This document shows, in pieces, positions 10,761 through 21,589 of a stretch of DNA of 64,000 bases. The stretch's first letter is position 1. Every line of letters starts with the position of its first letter. The position numbers and the translations under genes are program-made. Under the pieces are notes generated by a model. The model was not told where the DNA came from and made no database searches. It was given only the letters and a program-made list of their open reading frames with translations. This DNA comes from Sisyra terminalis (Eukaryota > Arthropoda > Insecta > Neuroptera > Sisyridae), in contig OY292280.1 of the NCBI GenBank assembly GCA_958496175.1, forward strand, positions 16,616,001 through 16,680,000, read 5' to 3'.

Positions 10761-10893
10761 AACTTTTCGAAAATTTTGTGTTTAAATTTTATCTTATGGA
10801 TATGAATTTTCTAATAAATTTTTTTTATACATAACCGAGTAAAATGGGTTTGTTTTCGATGATTTGGTATTCGGTATACGGCCGAAAAGTATG

Positions 10894-11305
10894 CCAGTAG
10901 TGCCTCTACAACTATTCAATCATAACTAAGAAAATTATAACAGAATTATAACCCGAAAAAATAACAAAGGATTTAAGCTCCTAATACCCTAGTGCTTATA
11001 ATTTAGAATGAAGAAAACATTTAAACTTAATCCATTAATAGAACATAGAAGTAAAGATGCCACGAATATTCGGCTAACATTTAGAATTTGGCTTATTTGG
11101 CAAATTTTTTAATATTCGGTAATTGGCCGAATACCGAATAGTAACCGAATATTCGTGGCATTTCAACTTTTATGCTTTGCCAACAGATTAAACTGAAAAT
11201 GTTTTCTAAATTATAGGTAGTAGGGTATTAAAAGCTTAAATCGTCTGTTATTTTTAAGAAATAATAGTTTCCTTAGTTGTGACTGAATAGTTATAGAAGT
11301 GCTGG
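10894..11305. mobile_element. Foldback element with arms of about 140 bp and a palindromic MITE at its centre
   Basis: The left arm (10894-11045, CTCTACAACTATTCAATCAT onward) is the inverted complement of the right arm (11165-11305, ending GTTATAGAAGTGCTGGG). The centre, 11056-11161, is itself an inverted repeat with ATGCCACGAATATTCGG tips around CCGAATACCGAATAG. A fragment with the same TTCGGTAT and GGCCGAA words sits at 10866-10887, just left of the arm. The arrangement suggests one element inside another, or a composite foldback. Confidence 0.7.
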
Positions 11306-11527
11306 GATCCAAAATTGGGGTTCAAAGTAAAAATGTAGGGGTGTCCAAACAAGTATCGAACATTTGTTCCATTTTATCAATGGATTGTATTCTCCATGTA
11401 ATAATCTATCTAGTGTTTTATTGATCGTGTGAATAATTGTTATAGGGAGCGAGTGAAGATGGAGATTGTTTCCTATTGGCTTTGTTGAAAGTGTGCGGAA
11501 GCGGAGGCTGCTCCATGTTGTACTCAC

Positions 11528-11612
11528 CGAACACATTGTACAGTAGCAACAAAGTTGTCAATTTCATCCACCCACACATACACACCGTCATATTTCCCAA
11601 CACAAAATCCAT
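11528..11612 (-). CDS. Candidate first coding exon with signal-peptide-like sequence
   Basis: Reading the minus strand from the ATG at 11612, 28 codons lead to a strong donor, GTTCG|GTGAGTACA, at 11528/11527 in phase 1. An internal ATG at 11567 begins MKLTTLLLLYNVF, a good hydrophobic leader. Alternatively the longer form, with MTVCMCGW preceding it, is used. Upstream on the same strand lies a purine-rich, non-repetitive, GC-elevated stretch (11560-12000) that could be 5' untranslated sequence. No acceptor-linked second exon was identified, so the evidence is one donor plus one leader-like peptide. Confidence 0.3.
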
Positions 11613-12024
11613 TCGAACTTCTCAACGAAAGACCTCACATCCCCAATTCCCATCCCCCATCCTCTTCCTCCCCAAAAGCGTCGTTCCATCCAGCATTCCA
11701 AAGCATTTTACAAATCAACCCCAAGTGTGTGCTCCGGCCTAAAGTCCTCACTCTTATTCCAGTCACTTCGCAATCCTCTTCCAAACCCATTCATTCAATT
11801 AACTTAAGTGTTGGCCCACTGAAGTCGCATTGCTCACCTTCACTATCACAAAACCCACATGCAATTAATTTCAAAAAAAAAAAGAAAAAAAAATACAAAA
11901 TCCATCAGACTTTTCACGCTCAATTTTCCAATAGACAAAACCAATTCAAGCGTTCCCCATTTACCCGTAACCACATTAATATAATGCCACTCTCACTTGA
12001 CCATATTATCATGTTTATCGACTA
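11613..12024. other. Strand-asymmetric pyrimidine-rich stretch
   Basis: The plus strand is C/T- and A-rich with few guanines (CCATCCTCTTCCTCCCC and similar). It is open in several plus frames because of composition rather than coding. On the minus strand it would be a purine-rich leader upstream of the exon candidate at 11.5-11.6 kb. Confidence 0.4.
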
Positions 12025-12235
12025 CTAGCTGATACCCACGACTTCGTCTGCATAACGTAGGTGTTGATTATATTTTCTTTTTAGATTTGCTATTTGTAGT
12101 GCTATATGGAAATTTTTCTTACTTCTTTTACGAAAAACATAATTATACCTGAAAACACTATTTTGTCGACTTTAAACAGACACATTTAATAAACTGTTGC
12201 TTAGAATCAAATAATTGTCGGTAATGATCAATTAA
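12025..12235 (-). mobile_element. Helitron 3' end, copy 1
   Basis: In element orientation the 3' end reads ACGAAGTCGTGGGTATCAGC then TAG, followed by T. The terminal hairpin is slightly decayed (GACGAAGTC core kept). The next 200 bp match the second copy at 13607-13879, including TTAGATTTGCTATTTGTAGT and CCTGAAAACACTATTTTGTC. No matching 5' TC end is found directly beside it; the element runs into the tandem array to its right. Confidence 0.7.
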
Positions 12236-12293
12236 TTTTCAAAAAATATTTATAAATATCAAACAAGAGTACAGTCTATTGCGTATACCGACA

Positions 12294-12307
12294 GTAGGTA
12301 TACCTAC
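12294..12307. other. 14-bp perfect palindrome
   Basis: GTAGGTATACCTAC lies between the Helitron end and the tandem array. No function is implied by the sequence. Confidence 0.6.
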
Positions 12308-12539
12308 CGTGAACCAAATAATTCGTAAACCAATCAGCATCTATACATAAAAAAATATATAGTTACACTAATAACTAACATAAATAAGTAATGAAGCAAT
12401 TAAAAAAAAAATAATAACTAAATTTCAATCCGGGTGATCAAATAAAAATGTTGCGTAATAAACCAAAATATTTTATGAAATTTTAAGTGTAAAATAACTA
12501 TTGACCAATTATTAAAAATAATAAAAATTTTTGCAAAAT

Positions 12540-13600
12540 TTTCATTTGCCACCTTAATGCATATATCCCGTCTATTTGAATGTTGTGAGCAGTTAAGTCG
12601 CACACACAACACATATTAACAAAAAAAAATTGCGACAAAAACCTTAAGCATTAAAATTTAATTATAACTGTTTTTATGACAAAAATTTGACACTTTGCAA
12701 AAGAAAATGATGTTTGAATATTATTACTAATGTTTTATCAATACCCCACATGTATACTATATACCGATTATATGCCCTTGCGGTTTGAATGCGTAGTTAA
12801 TGCGTAGTTAGGCCGCACAAACAACACATATTCAATTTTGGTTTTCGGAAAAAAAAAATTACGTTATTAGCCAAAAATTAATCCAAAAATTATATTCCAG
12901 TACAAATTTCAACTAATAGAAAAAAAAATAGAAAAAAAATCCATCAACCATATTGCTTGTACCTACAATTCATATACCTAGTGCATTGGATTGTTATGAG
13001 TGTTATGTGTCACATGCACCACATAAAAAATGCATAGAGTTAGGTAAAAAAAAAATTTCACCAAAATCTAAAAATCTTAAATAAATGGTTATTCTAGGCC
13101 AAATTAGTAAAAGTAACAAAAATTTAATATTTTTCAGAAGGAAAATTTGCTTGAATACTAATATTTATGCTTTATAGAAACATTCCATATACCCCAATCA
13201 CATCGGCCATATTATACCCTTGCCGTTTGAGTGTAATGAGTAGTTAGGCGGCACATATACCACATATAAAATTTGGGGGGTCGGATAAAAAAAAAACGCT
13301 ATAGAAAAAAATTATTGAGAAAATCGTATTACTGTGTTTAGTTAAACAAATAGAATAAAAATTAACAAATGTTATATCAACCTTACAGCCTATACCTATA
13401 ATTCATTTATCGAGTGCATTTGATTGTTATGAGTAGTTATGCGTCGTATGCACCACATAGAAAATTCGTTTACTAGAGTAAAAAAAAAAAATTCGCAAAA
13501 TCCTAACTTATAGAAATTATTATTCTAGGCCAAATTGACAAAAATAAAATATTTTGCAAAATAGAATAATATGTTTGAATACTAATATTTACGTTTTTTA
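12540..13600 (+). repeat. Higher-order tandem array between two Helitron ends
   Basis: Five related units of about 200-235 bp are marked by TGAATGTTGTGAGCAGTTAA, GTAGTTAGGCCGCACA, GTTATGTGTCACATGCACC, GTAGTTAGGCGGCACAT and GTAGTTATGCGTCGTATGCA. Each marker is followed by ACCACATA or similar and an A-run. Two unit types alternate: the type beginning TGTTTGAATACTAATATTTA recurs near 12713, 13150 and 13572. The true period is therefore a dimer of about 430 bp. No open frame of note is present. Confidence 0.75.
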
Positions 13601-13606
13601 GTAATA

Positions 13607-13879
13607 CTAGCTGATCCCCGCGACTTCGTCTGCGTAACGTAAGTGTAGATTATATTTCCTTTTTAGATTTGCTATTTGTAGTGGTATATGAAATTTTTTC
13701 TTATTTCTCTTACGAAAAACATAATAATACCTGAAAACACTATTTTTTCGACTTTAAAAAGACACATTTATTAAACTGTTGCCTAAAATAAATTATTTGT
13801 ATGTAATGATCCAATGATTGATACCCCAATTGTTCGAAAATGAACAGAAAGACGTAAGAATTTTATATATTAGTATAGA
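13607..13879 (-). mobile_element. Non-autonomous Helitron, copy 2, both ends present
   Basis: In element orientation it starts TCTATACTAATATATAAAAT. It ends with the hairpin CGCAGACGAAGTCGCG followed by GGGATCAGCTAG. The flanking bases are A at the 5' side and T at the 3' side, exactly the A|T insertion site of Helitrons, with no target duplication. At 273 bp it has no room for a RepHel protein. Confidence 0.8.
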
Positions 13880-15264
13880 TTGCCGTACAGATGTGACATT
13901 CTTGTATAGTGCTGTATTATGGGGAGTGCTGAATGATATGAGGAAGTTTCCCGAAGAGGACATTTTAAGCTAAATATGCTAATGAAAGCAATGTGGAAAT
14001 CGAGATGACTTGACTCGCTTGATTTAACTACGGGTGGGTGAAACAGAGATGATATTTTCGATGAGAAATCGCATCTATTATTGCTTTTAATCGACGAAAA
14101 TCACGTTCAATTTCGTTTAAATGTTTCGTTCGAAATATTTACTCATATCTGTTGTTTGAAAAGAAAATTTCTGCGAATTTTTCTTCCTACCGAAAATCTA
14201 ACACATTTATGCGACAGTTAGTGAAGTTGTCGTTCATAAAATGATATAGGTTTGTCACGATATTTCACTGTTAAACAACAGTTTCATTTTTTTAAATTAG
14301 ACTTATTATTTTCAAATTGACTTTGGAATTTCCTTACATTTGGAAAATATCGTACGTAACAAGTTAAACACAATTAATTTTAGTTGTTTCAGAGGACTAT
14401 AATCATCCTGAAGTATTAACTATTGTCTATGCAATATATATTTTTTTATTTTTTTTTTTTAATTTTTAACCGACTTGAAAAACTTTTTTTTTGGGATATA
14501 AAACATAATTAATCATACAAAAAATTTTCGTATAATTTTCTTACAAGTGTCAGAACAAGAAAGTTAGTTGTTTTTTTTTTTTGGTGGAAAGTGGAAAACT
14601 ACGTTGAGGTCGTAATTACAAGCGGAGAAGTGCAAGAAGAGCCACTCTGTTATAATAAGTTTTCGTTAGTTTAATGATCGATTGGTTTTCCTTTTAGTTG
14701 GTGTAATAATAATGGTGTTGGATTGTTGAAAATTCGTTGAATAAAATAGAGGGATAAGAATGAAAGCGCCTTGAGGGACTTCGATGTCTTGTTCACACCT
14801 CACGCCTCATATTTCGACCTACCGAAATTGGTTAATATTTCAAGTAATAAAGTTGAGTTCAGCACGAAGAAACGAGATCCCGCGGGACCAATTTCATATG
14901 GAATCCAGCTGCATTGAAGTTGCCTGTAATAAAATATTTTAATTTCTTTGAAAAACTTAGCCTTTTTTTTGCCTCTTCGTTTTCCCTCAACCTCGTTCTT
15001 TCGCTATCAATGTTTGATTTTGTTCGACGGAATATTTTTCAAGTTATCGTTTTCCAATTTTAAATTTATATTTGTAAATTGTTTGAACAAATATTGTTTT
15101 AACTGGAAACATACTACTTTTTTTGACACAAAAAAAATCGATTCCAAACATAGAATCACTCTAAATATACTGAACGACAATAATCGAACAATCGGCTTTT
15201 GGTGAAAGGGATGATTTCAAAATTCAAGGGAATTGTACTGGAAACAGTTCATTGCTCATAAGCT
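13880..15264. other. AT-rich noncoding DNA
   Basis: No exon or element is recognised. T-runs occur at 14435-14490 and near 14570. A slightly GC-richer patch at 14730-14910 has no supportable frame. Confidence 0.5.
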
Positions 15265-15800
15265 GCAACAGAAAAATTATAAAGATCCCTCAATCATCAG
15301 GAACCATGGCTTAAAAAATGGCAAATAAAATTCATTGAAGCCAAATCTATCCATGTAACTACTAGGTGAGATACCTGCCCACTGGGGAGTCTCAACAATC
15401 ATCAGGTGCCGCTAAAAACAGAAGTCAAGTATCTTGGAATGCACTTGAACAGAAGATTATCGAGATAGAGACATAGAGATTAGCAGAGAGCCAAATACCG
15501 TCAACTATAATGGCTAATTGATTAAAGGTCGTTATTGTCCCTGGATAACAAATTCCTGATGTTCAAAGTGATTCGGAAACCAGTCTGGACTTACGGAATC
15601 GAACTGTAGGGAACAACCAGCAATTCCAACGTGAAAATCATCCAGCACTTTCGATTTAAGACACTCAAATGCTTTCAAGAAATGTAGAAAGGAGATGAGA
15701 CTCCCACGAACTATTTGACTGCCCAGCTACTTGATGACTCAAAGTTGTCTTAACTCTCTTGGTCCAAGAGCTAAGACCAAGCCAAAGCTTCTATACAATC
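15265..15800 (+). pseudogene. Dead jockey-type LINE, C-terminal part of reverse transcriptase
   Basis: Across shifting frames the translation follows the region after the reverse transcriptase core of jockey-clade non-LTR retrotransposons. The order is KFIEAKSIHVT, then a TCP motif, then EVKYLGMHLNRRL near 15426-15465, then KPVWTYGIEL followed by a stop. Next come GTTSNSNVKIIQHFRFKT (15575-15665) and a tail with NYLTAQLLDDS. Stops and frameshifts interrupt nearly every block, so it is inactive. The catalytic core and 5' part are absent. It directly precedes a mariner remnant in the same orientation. Confidence 0.85.
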
Positions 15801-15914
15801 CCCAGTTGATGCTTAGACGCCAATATTGGCATGGCGCTAATACCTATTGCTTTCCCATCCTTGGCCCTGTCGTGTTTTCTGATTTTTGGCAAATGCTTGA
15901 AAATTGGTTTCTTG

Positions 15915-16210
15915 TAAGGGAATGGTATACCATATATCACAAGAAAAATGATGGAAGTTTTGAACGATTTACGATGGGAAGTGCTTCCGTACTCATTTTT
16001 TATCTCGAATATTGCTCTCAGTGATTATGATTTGTTCCCAGATTTGAAAAAAAAACTTTTTTATGGTTTAATAGAAGTTAAACGTGTCGTAAATGGATGG
16101 AACCGGACATCGAAATAGATCTATGAGAACGGCTTAAAAAATTAGTTAATCGTAGAAATTACAGTATTCAGTTAAATGGAAGTTACGTTGAAAAATTCCA
16201 TTGAAATATT
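15915..16210 (+). pseudogene. Dead mariner transposase, C-terminal part
   Basis: One frame reads ITRKMMEVLNDLRWEVLP, then NIALSDYDLFPDLKK, then VKRVVNGWNRTSK and a stop. After further breaks come IYENGLKN and RNYSIQLNGSYVEKFH. These match, in order, the mariner transposase blocks around WEVLP, the final catalytic aspartate in the (A)SDYxLF motif, the VKxWxxxW region, and the terminal GI..L..RW..C....G.YF. The last aspartate survives, but the first two catalytic aspartates lie in parts that are missing. Terminal repeats were not identified at this copy. Confidence 0.85.
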
Positions 16211-16543
16211 GGTATATAGCTAAATTTCCAGAACTATGGAAATATTTCTGATGATGAACAGCATTTTATATATTAACTTACTCCATTGGATCCCAATGAG
16301 GCCTAGATTCATACTTTGGGCATTCTTTTAGTAATTTCTAGCCGGGATTGCACCAATTGCACATCGGTGTCATATTCAAAGATGAAGTCTCAATTTCTTT
16401 CAATTAGTTAGCAGATTTATCAAGAAATTTATTTCCCTATTTTCACAAGAGCTTTTGCATTTTCTAACGACTTAGAGTTTGGAAAATATATTTTAAACCA
16501 TAACGCTTACTTTGAACCATAAAATTGTCACTGAGTTTGTATA
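16211..16543. other. AT-rich noncoding DNA
   Basis: Nothing supportable. Confidence 0.5.
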
Positions 16544-16665
16544 ATGTTCGTTATAATTTTATTGAAATTATTTTCCACATTAAAATGTAATGATAGAGAT
16601 TGGAAATTCACATTTGCCGTTCAAGTTGCACAGAATTCGAGTGGAAAATCGGCCGAGGACTTGAG
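16544..16665 (+). CDS. Candidate first coding exon, secreted or membrane protein
   Basis: An ATG at 16544 opens 40 codons. They begin MFVIILLKLFSTLKC, a short hydrophobic leader, and continue NDRDWKFTFAVQVAQNSSGK with an NSS glycosylation-type site, then SAEDL. The exon ends at a consensus donor, TTGAG|GTGAGATGA, at 16665/16666 in phase 2. The frame closes at TGA immediately after the donor, which favours splicing. Codon composition is more protein-like and GC-richer than the surroundings. I recognise no family, and no downstream exon was found. Confidence 0.33.
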
Positions 16666-17474
16666 GTGAGATGAAAGTTTCTTGTGAAAACTTTTAACAC
16701 AAATATGGTGCAACATATGACTCAGTGTTTTTCTTTCCTGATTATGCCCTTCAATGGAAATTGATGCAGTCGGATAAAAAAGTTATAATGGAAAAACGTT
16801 TAGCGTTCAATTTTCCCGACTTTTTCCACAAACTTTCAATCTTTCAATCCTTCCCACCTTAAGTATACATATTGTGAATACAAAATTTATAAATCTTTAC
16901 CAGCACAATTCCGTAGTGGTTTTTCTAATGTTGGCCCACTTTTACTTATTTTTCACCAATGATCTACCGCTGAACTTTATGGCTGAGCTTTAATGAATCA
17001 TAATATGAATTTTACTTGCATAAGCTTTTAGCTATTTAAACTTTATTCTAAGTTCACAGAATGAGCTCTAAACTTAACTTTACTACACATTATCCTGCTG
17101 AAATGTAGTAAATGACAACATCTTATTTTCTATAATACTAACTTTTAATGCAATGTTGTAAAATCCTTCAATTTTCTTTGAATCTTTTTTTGGTCTTAAT
17201 TATACAGTTTTATGCAAGTAAATACCTTAATACTAGACCTTATTACAATACCTATACCTTAATTCTAAAAACCACCAGAATACAGAAAATAAACAAGATA
17301 TATTAAGACTTATATTTAAATGAAATAATGGACCAACTTTTGGGACCTAATCGTAATTGTAATACCTCCAACTTCGTTTGCAATTTCATCTCCGGCTTCA
17401 GTTCCAATTAAAAATCACCGGCACTGATTAATCCTCCGTTGTAACATCTTTAATTTAATAAAGATTTATCCAAA
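16666..17474. other. AT-rich noncoding DNA
   Basis: No exon or element could be supported. Confidence 0.5.
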
Positions 17475-17830
17475 ATATTATTCAGGATAAAGAAGACAAT
17501 TCAAGTTATTTAAGACCGGATTTTTAATTTAATGTTTTTTTTTAATTTTCAAATTAACTACGTTTCGTTACGTATCGTAACTTCATCAGGCTTCTTGAAT
17601 CACTAAAAATAATTTAATTTCAATTAAAATTCAATAGAATTTTATTGTTCTATTCAACAAAAGTTTATTGAATTTAAACTAAAATATATTTTGTGATTTT
17701 AGAAGCCTAATAAAGTTACGATACGTAACGAAACGTAGCTAATTTGAATATTAAAAATCATTAAAATAAAAAATCCGATCTTAAATAACCTGAGTTTTCT
17801 TCTTTATTTAATAAAGATGAGATCTGAATT
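17475..17830. repeat. Inverted repeat with a hammerhead-like motif in each arm
   Basis: The left arm (about 17480-17620) and right arm (about 17690-17830) are diverged inverted copies, with shared ends near ATTCAGGATAAAGAAGA and TTCTTCTTTAT. On the minus strand of the left arm, 17590-17559 reads CCTGATGAAGTTACG, ATA, CGTAACGAAACGTAG: CTGATGA, one A, a perfect 6-bp stem with a 3-nt loop, then GAAAC. The right arm carries the same stem on the plus strand (17715-17729), but its core has decayed to CTAATAA. The motif resembles the hammerhead core (CUGANGA, stem II, GAAA) except for the extra A. Confidence 0.7.
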
Positions 17831-19679
17831 TTATCATCTATTATTCAGGATGACAAAAAGAGAATATTGTGAAATTTTGATTCCTTAATATTGATATCGA
17901 GAGATTAATCATCGTAATTTATAACTTTTGAATCCACAATGCATTTTATTTTTAAAAACTCTTGAGCTATCATTCAGAACGAATGAAACAGAGTAAAAGT
18001 TAAGAGTAATTTTTAGCAATAATTAAGCATTTCCTTAAATGTTTAGTTTGACTCCAAAAATTGTTTTTGTTGAATCTTTCTTGCATTAGGTTTGTTAAAT
18101 TAAACACCCCGTAGTTATAATGAATTTTTGGGGAAAGATATTGAAAAAATACCTTTGAAATGTTACTGTTTTTGAATCTCAAGCTCTATTTGTAGTTATC
18201 CATTAATTTTGGGGAGCATATGATTAAATGGCATTCATAAGTACTGTTGTAGCAATGAGTTTGGTTTGTGTAAATAGCTAGTGCTCCTCATAAGTCATTT
18301 AAAAGGACCCTTTAGGTTACAGGACCATTTATAACAACTGGACATTTTAAAAGCTATTATAATTGCACACATTGACCATAAAACATATACACAATTTTAA
18401 TCGATTTTCCTCTTATCGCATTCCACATTTCCTCATTGGACAAATTGCGTCTTATTTGTGCTAAATTGAGTGGAAATTCTCGCATGAATTGTGGAATATG
18501 TGTGCAAGATAATGAAGCAGGAATGGGGAGTCGTGTCAAATCAGATTTACAATTGTGTAATGACGATAATTATGGAAACAGTATCCCACAATGGCCTTGG
18601 CCAATGTTTATTTTCCTACATGAATAAAATATAAGCAAAAGCATTTTGTTATGGTGAATTTTGCATAATTTCACACCTTTCTATTCCTTTATGGAAATTA
18701 AAGTTATAGAAATATGCAGATTCATTGACGTTCTTATAAAATTCGTCAATCGAATTTTCTTATTACGCATTATGCAAATGAAGCCAAAAGTAGACGCCAC
18801 TATTCTGTGAACGATTATAATTACGGCAAAATTTTCCATTGAATATTGTTCCTTACAAGAAAACCACATAGGATTATCCAATGTTTTATTATATAAGAAA
18901 TATCAGGGATTTTCACATTTTCATCGACCACTAGGACGAAAAAGAAGCAAGCTGCTTTTCTCACTAGGAACCCGAAAATTGATGTTCAATAATGGTGGTA
19001 AAACTTGGAAAGTTTGGGTTTCAAAATCACAAATCCTTGCTTTTTGTTTCAATCTTGTGATCTTTGATTGATTTCAGATCCCATGATGCTTTGGTAAAGA
19101 ATATTTGGCCAGATTGAATTTATTCCTTTTTTCTTTTGTTCCTGAATATTCTGAGATTTATGTATTTTTTTTTATTTTTGGTGATTTTAATTTAAGATTG
19201 ACTAAATTTAAGCTCGACTATTAATTTTCGAGTGATTCCTATTGGGTCCTTATAGAGTTGCCTTATCAGGACCCCAATTTAGGATGTAACGAAAATCATT
19301 TTTGGGGTCTAATTTGACAATCTCAATCAATTTTCGCAAGTAATTTTTTTCTTATTCCAAAATATACAAATTTCTCAAGTTATTATCATTTAAATTTTTA
19401 ATTTCATACCAATTTTTTCTGCATTTAAAATGGTTTTACATATTTCAATAGCATAAGACAATTTTCTCATGTTAAAATTTATAATAACGACATTAGTCGT
19501 AAGTGCGAAATTAAAGGATCTGCCTTTACCGACTGTTGAAATTCCTCAATGGTTTTTTATAGAATTTTATACTTTATTATCTATTGCGAGGGATTTGTTA
19601 AATTTTTCCCAGGTCAGAAGGCTTACAAACATTGTATTACCATTTGTTTATACAATGTATGAAATATATTCTAGTCTTA
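17831..19679. other. AT-rich noncoding DNA
   Basis: A fragment near 17870-17925 (TGAAATTTTGATTCCTTAAT) loosely resembles the interior of the foldback family. Otherwise nothing is supportable; short open frames near 18.4-18.6 kb have no motif or splice context. Confidence 0.45.
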
Positions 19680-20225
19680 ATTATGAAATAAAATTCACAA
19701 AAGTACACTATAAACGTAAATTTGAACAAAAGTTCAAAAAAAAATGTATTATTGACCTATTGCCTAGATACGTTTTTCAATTGCCAGCAATATTTCTTAG
19801 TGGTCATCAAGTAATATAGAATTGCTCCGTTACTGCTATGTGATGAGTCAATAATTTCATCCCCATACTCTTAAAACTTCTATTTAGGTAATATCAAAAA
19901 GGGTATCAAAAATCTGCAACTTTGCCGTCGTAGTTTAAAAATATTAAATTTTAAATGTTTCATGAAAAATGCTCAACATAATTTTCTAGAAATATATTCA
20001 GATATTTACTAGAAAGTGATAATTTATACTGGTTTAATTATATAAGACTGTACAGAGAGGGATGAAAGAGGTGACTTATCACATAACAAATACGGAGCGA
20101 TCCAATACTACTTGATGATGACTGAGAAAGATTGCTTGGCAATCGAAACACGTATCTGTGCAATACTTTAATAATACATTTGGTTAAACTTTTGTTCAAA
20201 CTGATATTTATCGCTTACTTTTGTA
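19680..20225. repeat. Inverted pair of repeat family R (hammerhead-like)
   Basis: The left copy (19680-19870, minus orientation) and right copy (20050-20225, plus) are inverted around about 180 bp. In family orientation the right copy reads TACTTGATGATGACTGAG, then A-GATTGC-TTG-GCAATC, then GAAACACGTATCTG. The stem is at 20130-20144 and GAAAC at 20145-20149. The left copy keeps the layout but has substitutions in both stem and core. Further copies of family R lie at 44.1-44.3, 46.2-46.5 and 55.0-55.2 kb. Confidence 0.75.
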
Positions 20226-20322
20226 AATTACATTATTTAAACAACACCACAATTTATTTTATATATTTTAGAAACAGGTAACTGATCAAAGTCAAGGGAA
20301 AAAATCTAATATGACTACATTA

Positions 20323-20625
20323 GGTGTACCGGGAAATAATGTTGTTTTTAAACCAATAGTCAATCAATTGACATTATTCGCTTGCATGTTATTTCAAAGA
20401 GATACTAAAGACATTTTATGATTAGAGTAATTTATCTACTTAGTTAAAATTACAAAATATCTTTTATTCCGAAATCAATATTGAAATGGTAGAGCCAAAA
20501 ACTCGAAAGAATATAAAATTGGTATTGTATGCTCATGGGGGTTTACAGGATAGCAACGCAAAGTTGTTACTAAAAACATTTTCAATGTTTATCTAAGTGC
20601 ATAAGATGTTCATAAATGCCAAATG
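20323..20625 (-). mobile_element. Truncated mariner-type element, right end only
   Basis: It begins after TA with GGTGTACCGGGAAATAATGT and is the inverted copy of 34868-35177 of the complete element. Shared landmarks are AATAGTCAATCAATTGACAT, TTATCTACTTAGTTAAAATT and AACATTTTCAATGTTTATCT. It stops at GCCAAATGAG without the other half. Confidence 0.8.
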
Positions 20626-21433
20626 AGTTTTTGAAGTTCAAATTTTGACGCGCGTACGTAAGTATGCACAGTGTTTTTTTTTTCATAACGCCGGCAAAGA
20701 AGTATAACTTCAAAAAAGATGATTTTTTTTTAGGTGAAAATGCGAGGAAATTATTTTAAACATATAACACAAAACAGTTCTTCCCTTACTTGAAATTTTC
20801 CACTCGGTTCCGTTATCAATATTATAAGTGGGCTCGCATTTTGCGTTGTGAGTCAAGTGCAATCTCATCACGATAAAACATATTCAAATTACACGATACC
20901 TTCAAAAGGGAAAACTGAAAACCTGATCAATTTAATAATTTGCTGAAATAATATAGCTGTTGATATGTTACTTGGGTTTCGCGCGCTATTAATTTGAGCC
21001 ACACCGGGGAAACGAGGAAACCGGATGATGGGTGGGGGGTGGTATTTTTCAAGCGCCACTTGTACGGAATGCTGTGTAAGCATTTCCATTCAAGGAAAAG
21101 TGTCTGATTTTCTTTTTCCAACAGCCGTGATTCAAGATGCGATCGTCTCACCGTCGTTGCTCAAGTCACTTAATATATATTATGAAAAATAGTGAAGGTC
21201 GTTAGAGTACTCACTTTCCAAATTTAACCTGTAATCAATGTTGGGGTAAGTATCCACTGGATGAATAATTAATTTTCCCTCGAACTTTCAACATATGAAA
21301 CATATGCGGCAAATGCAAATGCATTAAGGAACTTAATCGTCGTTAAGCGTACACCTTCATCCTTCATCTCACCATACCAATCATTTCCAGATTTACCGAG
21401 TAAGTTGAGTAGATGTCTACTTTTTTTTGTTCT
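20626..21433. other. No gene recognised
   Basis: ACGCGCGTACGTAAGTATG at about 20648 resembles the start of the 4.9/27.9 kb repeat. A good donor-like sequence (TTGGG|GTAAGTAT) at about 21245 has no open exon before it. Confidence 0.4.
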
Positions 21434-21589
21434 ATACCGTCGGTTTATAACTACTTAAATATTTAACGACATGAGTAAATAAAAATCCGTATATCAAGAA
21501 ATATTGAAAATTTGCTCGATACAAGATTCAAATCCAACACTTACCGAGTTTGAAGCGGCCACCTAGTCCACTCGGCCACCAGTAGGCTT
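21434..21589 (-). repeat. tRNA-derived SINE, copy 3
   Basis: In element orientation: CTACTGGTGGCCGAGTGG, GCGGCCGCTTCAAACTCGG (approximate), a degraded B-box (GGATTTGAATC), then the body TGATATACGGATTTTTATTT and the 3' CCGACGGTATAG end. The B-box has one substitution relative to GGGTTCGAATC. Confidence 0.85.

Noticed and set aside
11555..12028. Longest open frame of the window (157 codons, plus strand)
   Set aside because: It has no ATG start, is low-complexity Ser/Pro/His/Lys, and is explained by pyrimidine-rich composition. It also runs into a Helitron end.
19469..19819. 116-codon open frame
   Set aside because: Its second half lies in the inverted family R repeat; it is not a gene.
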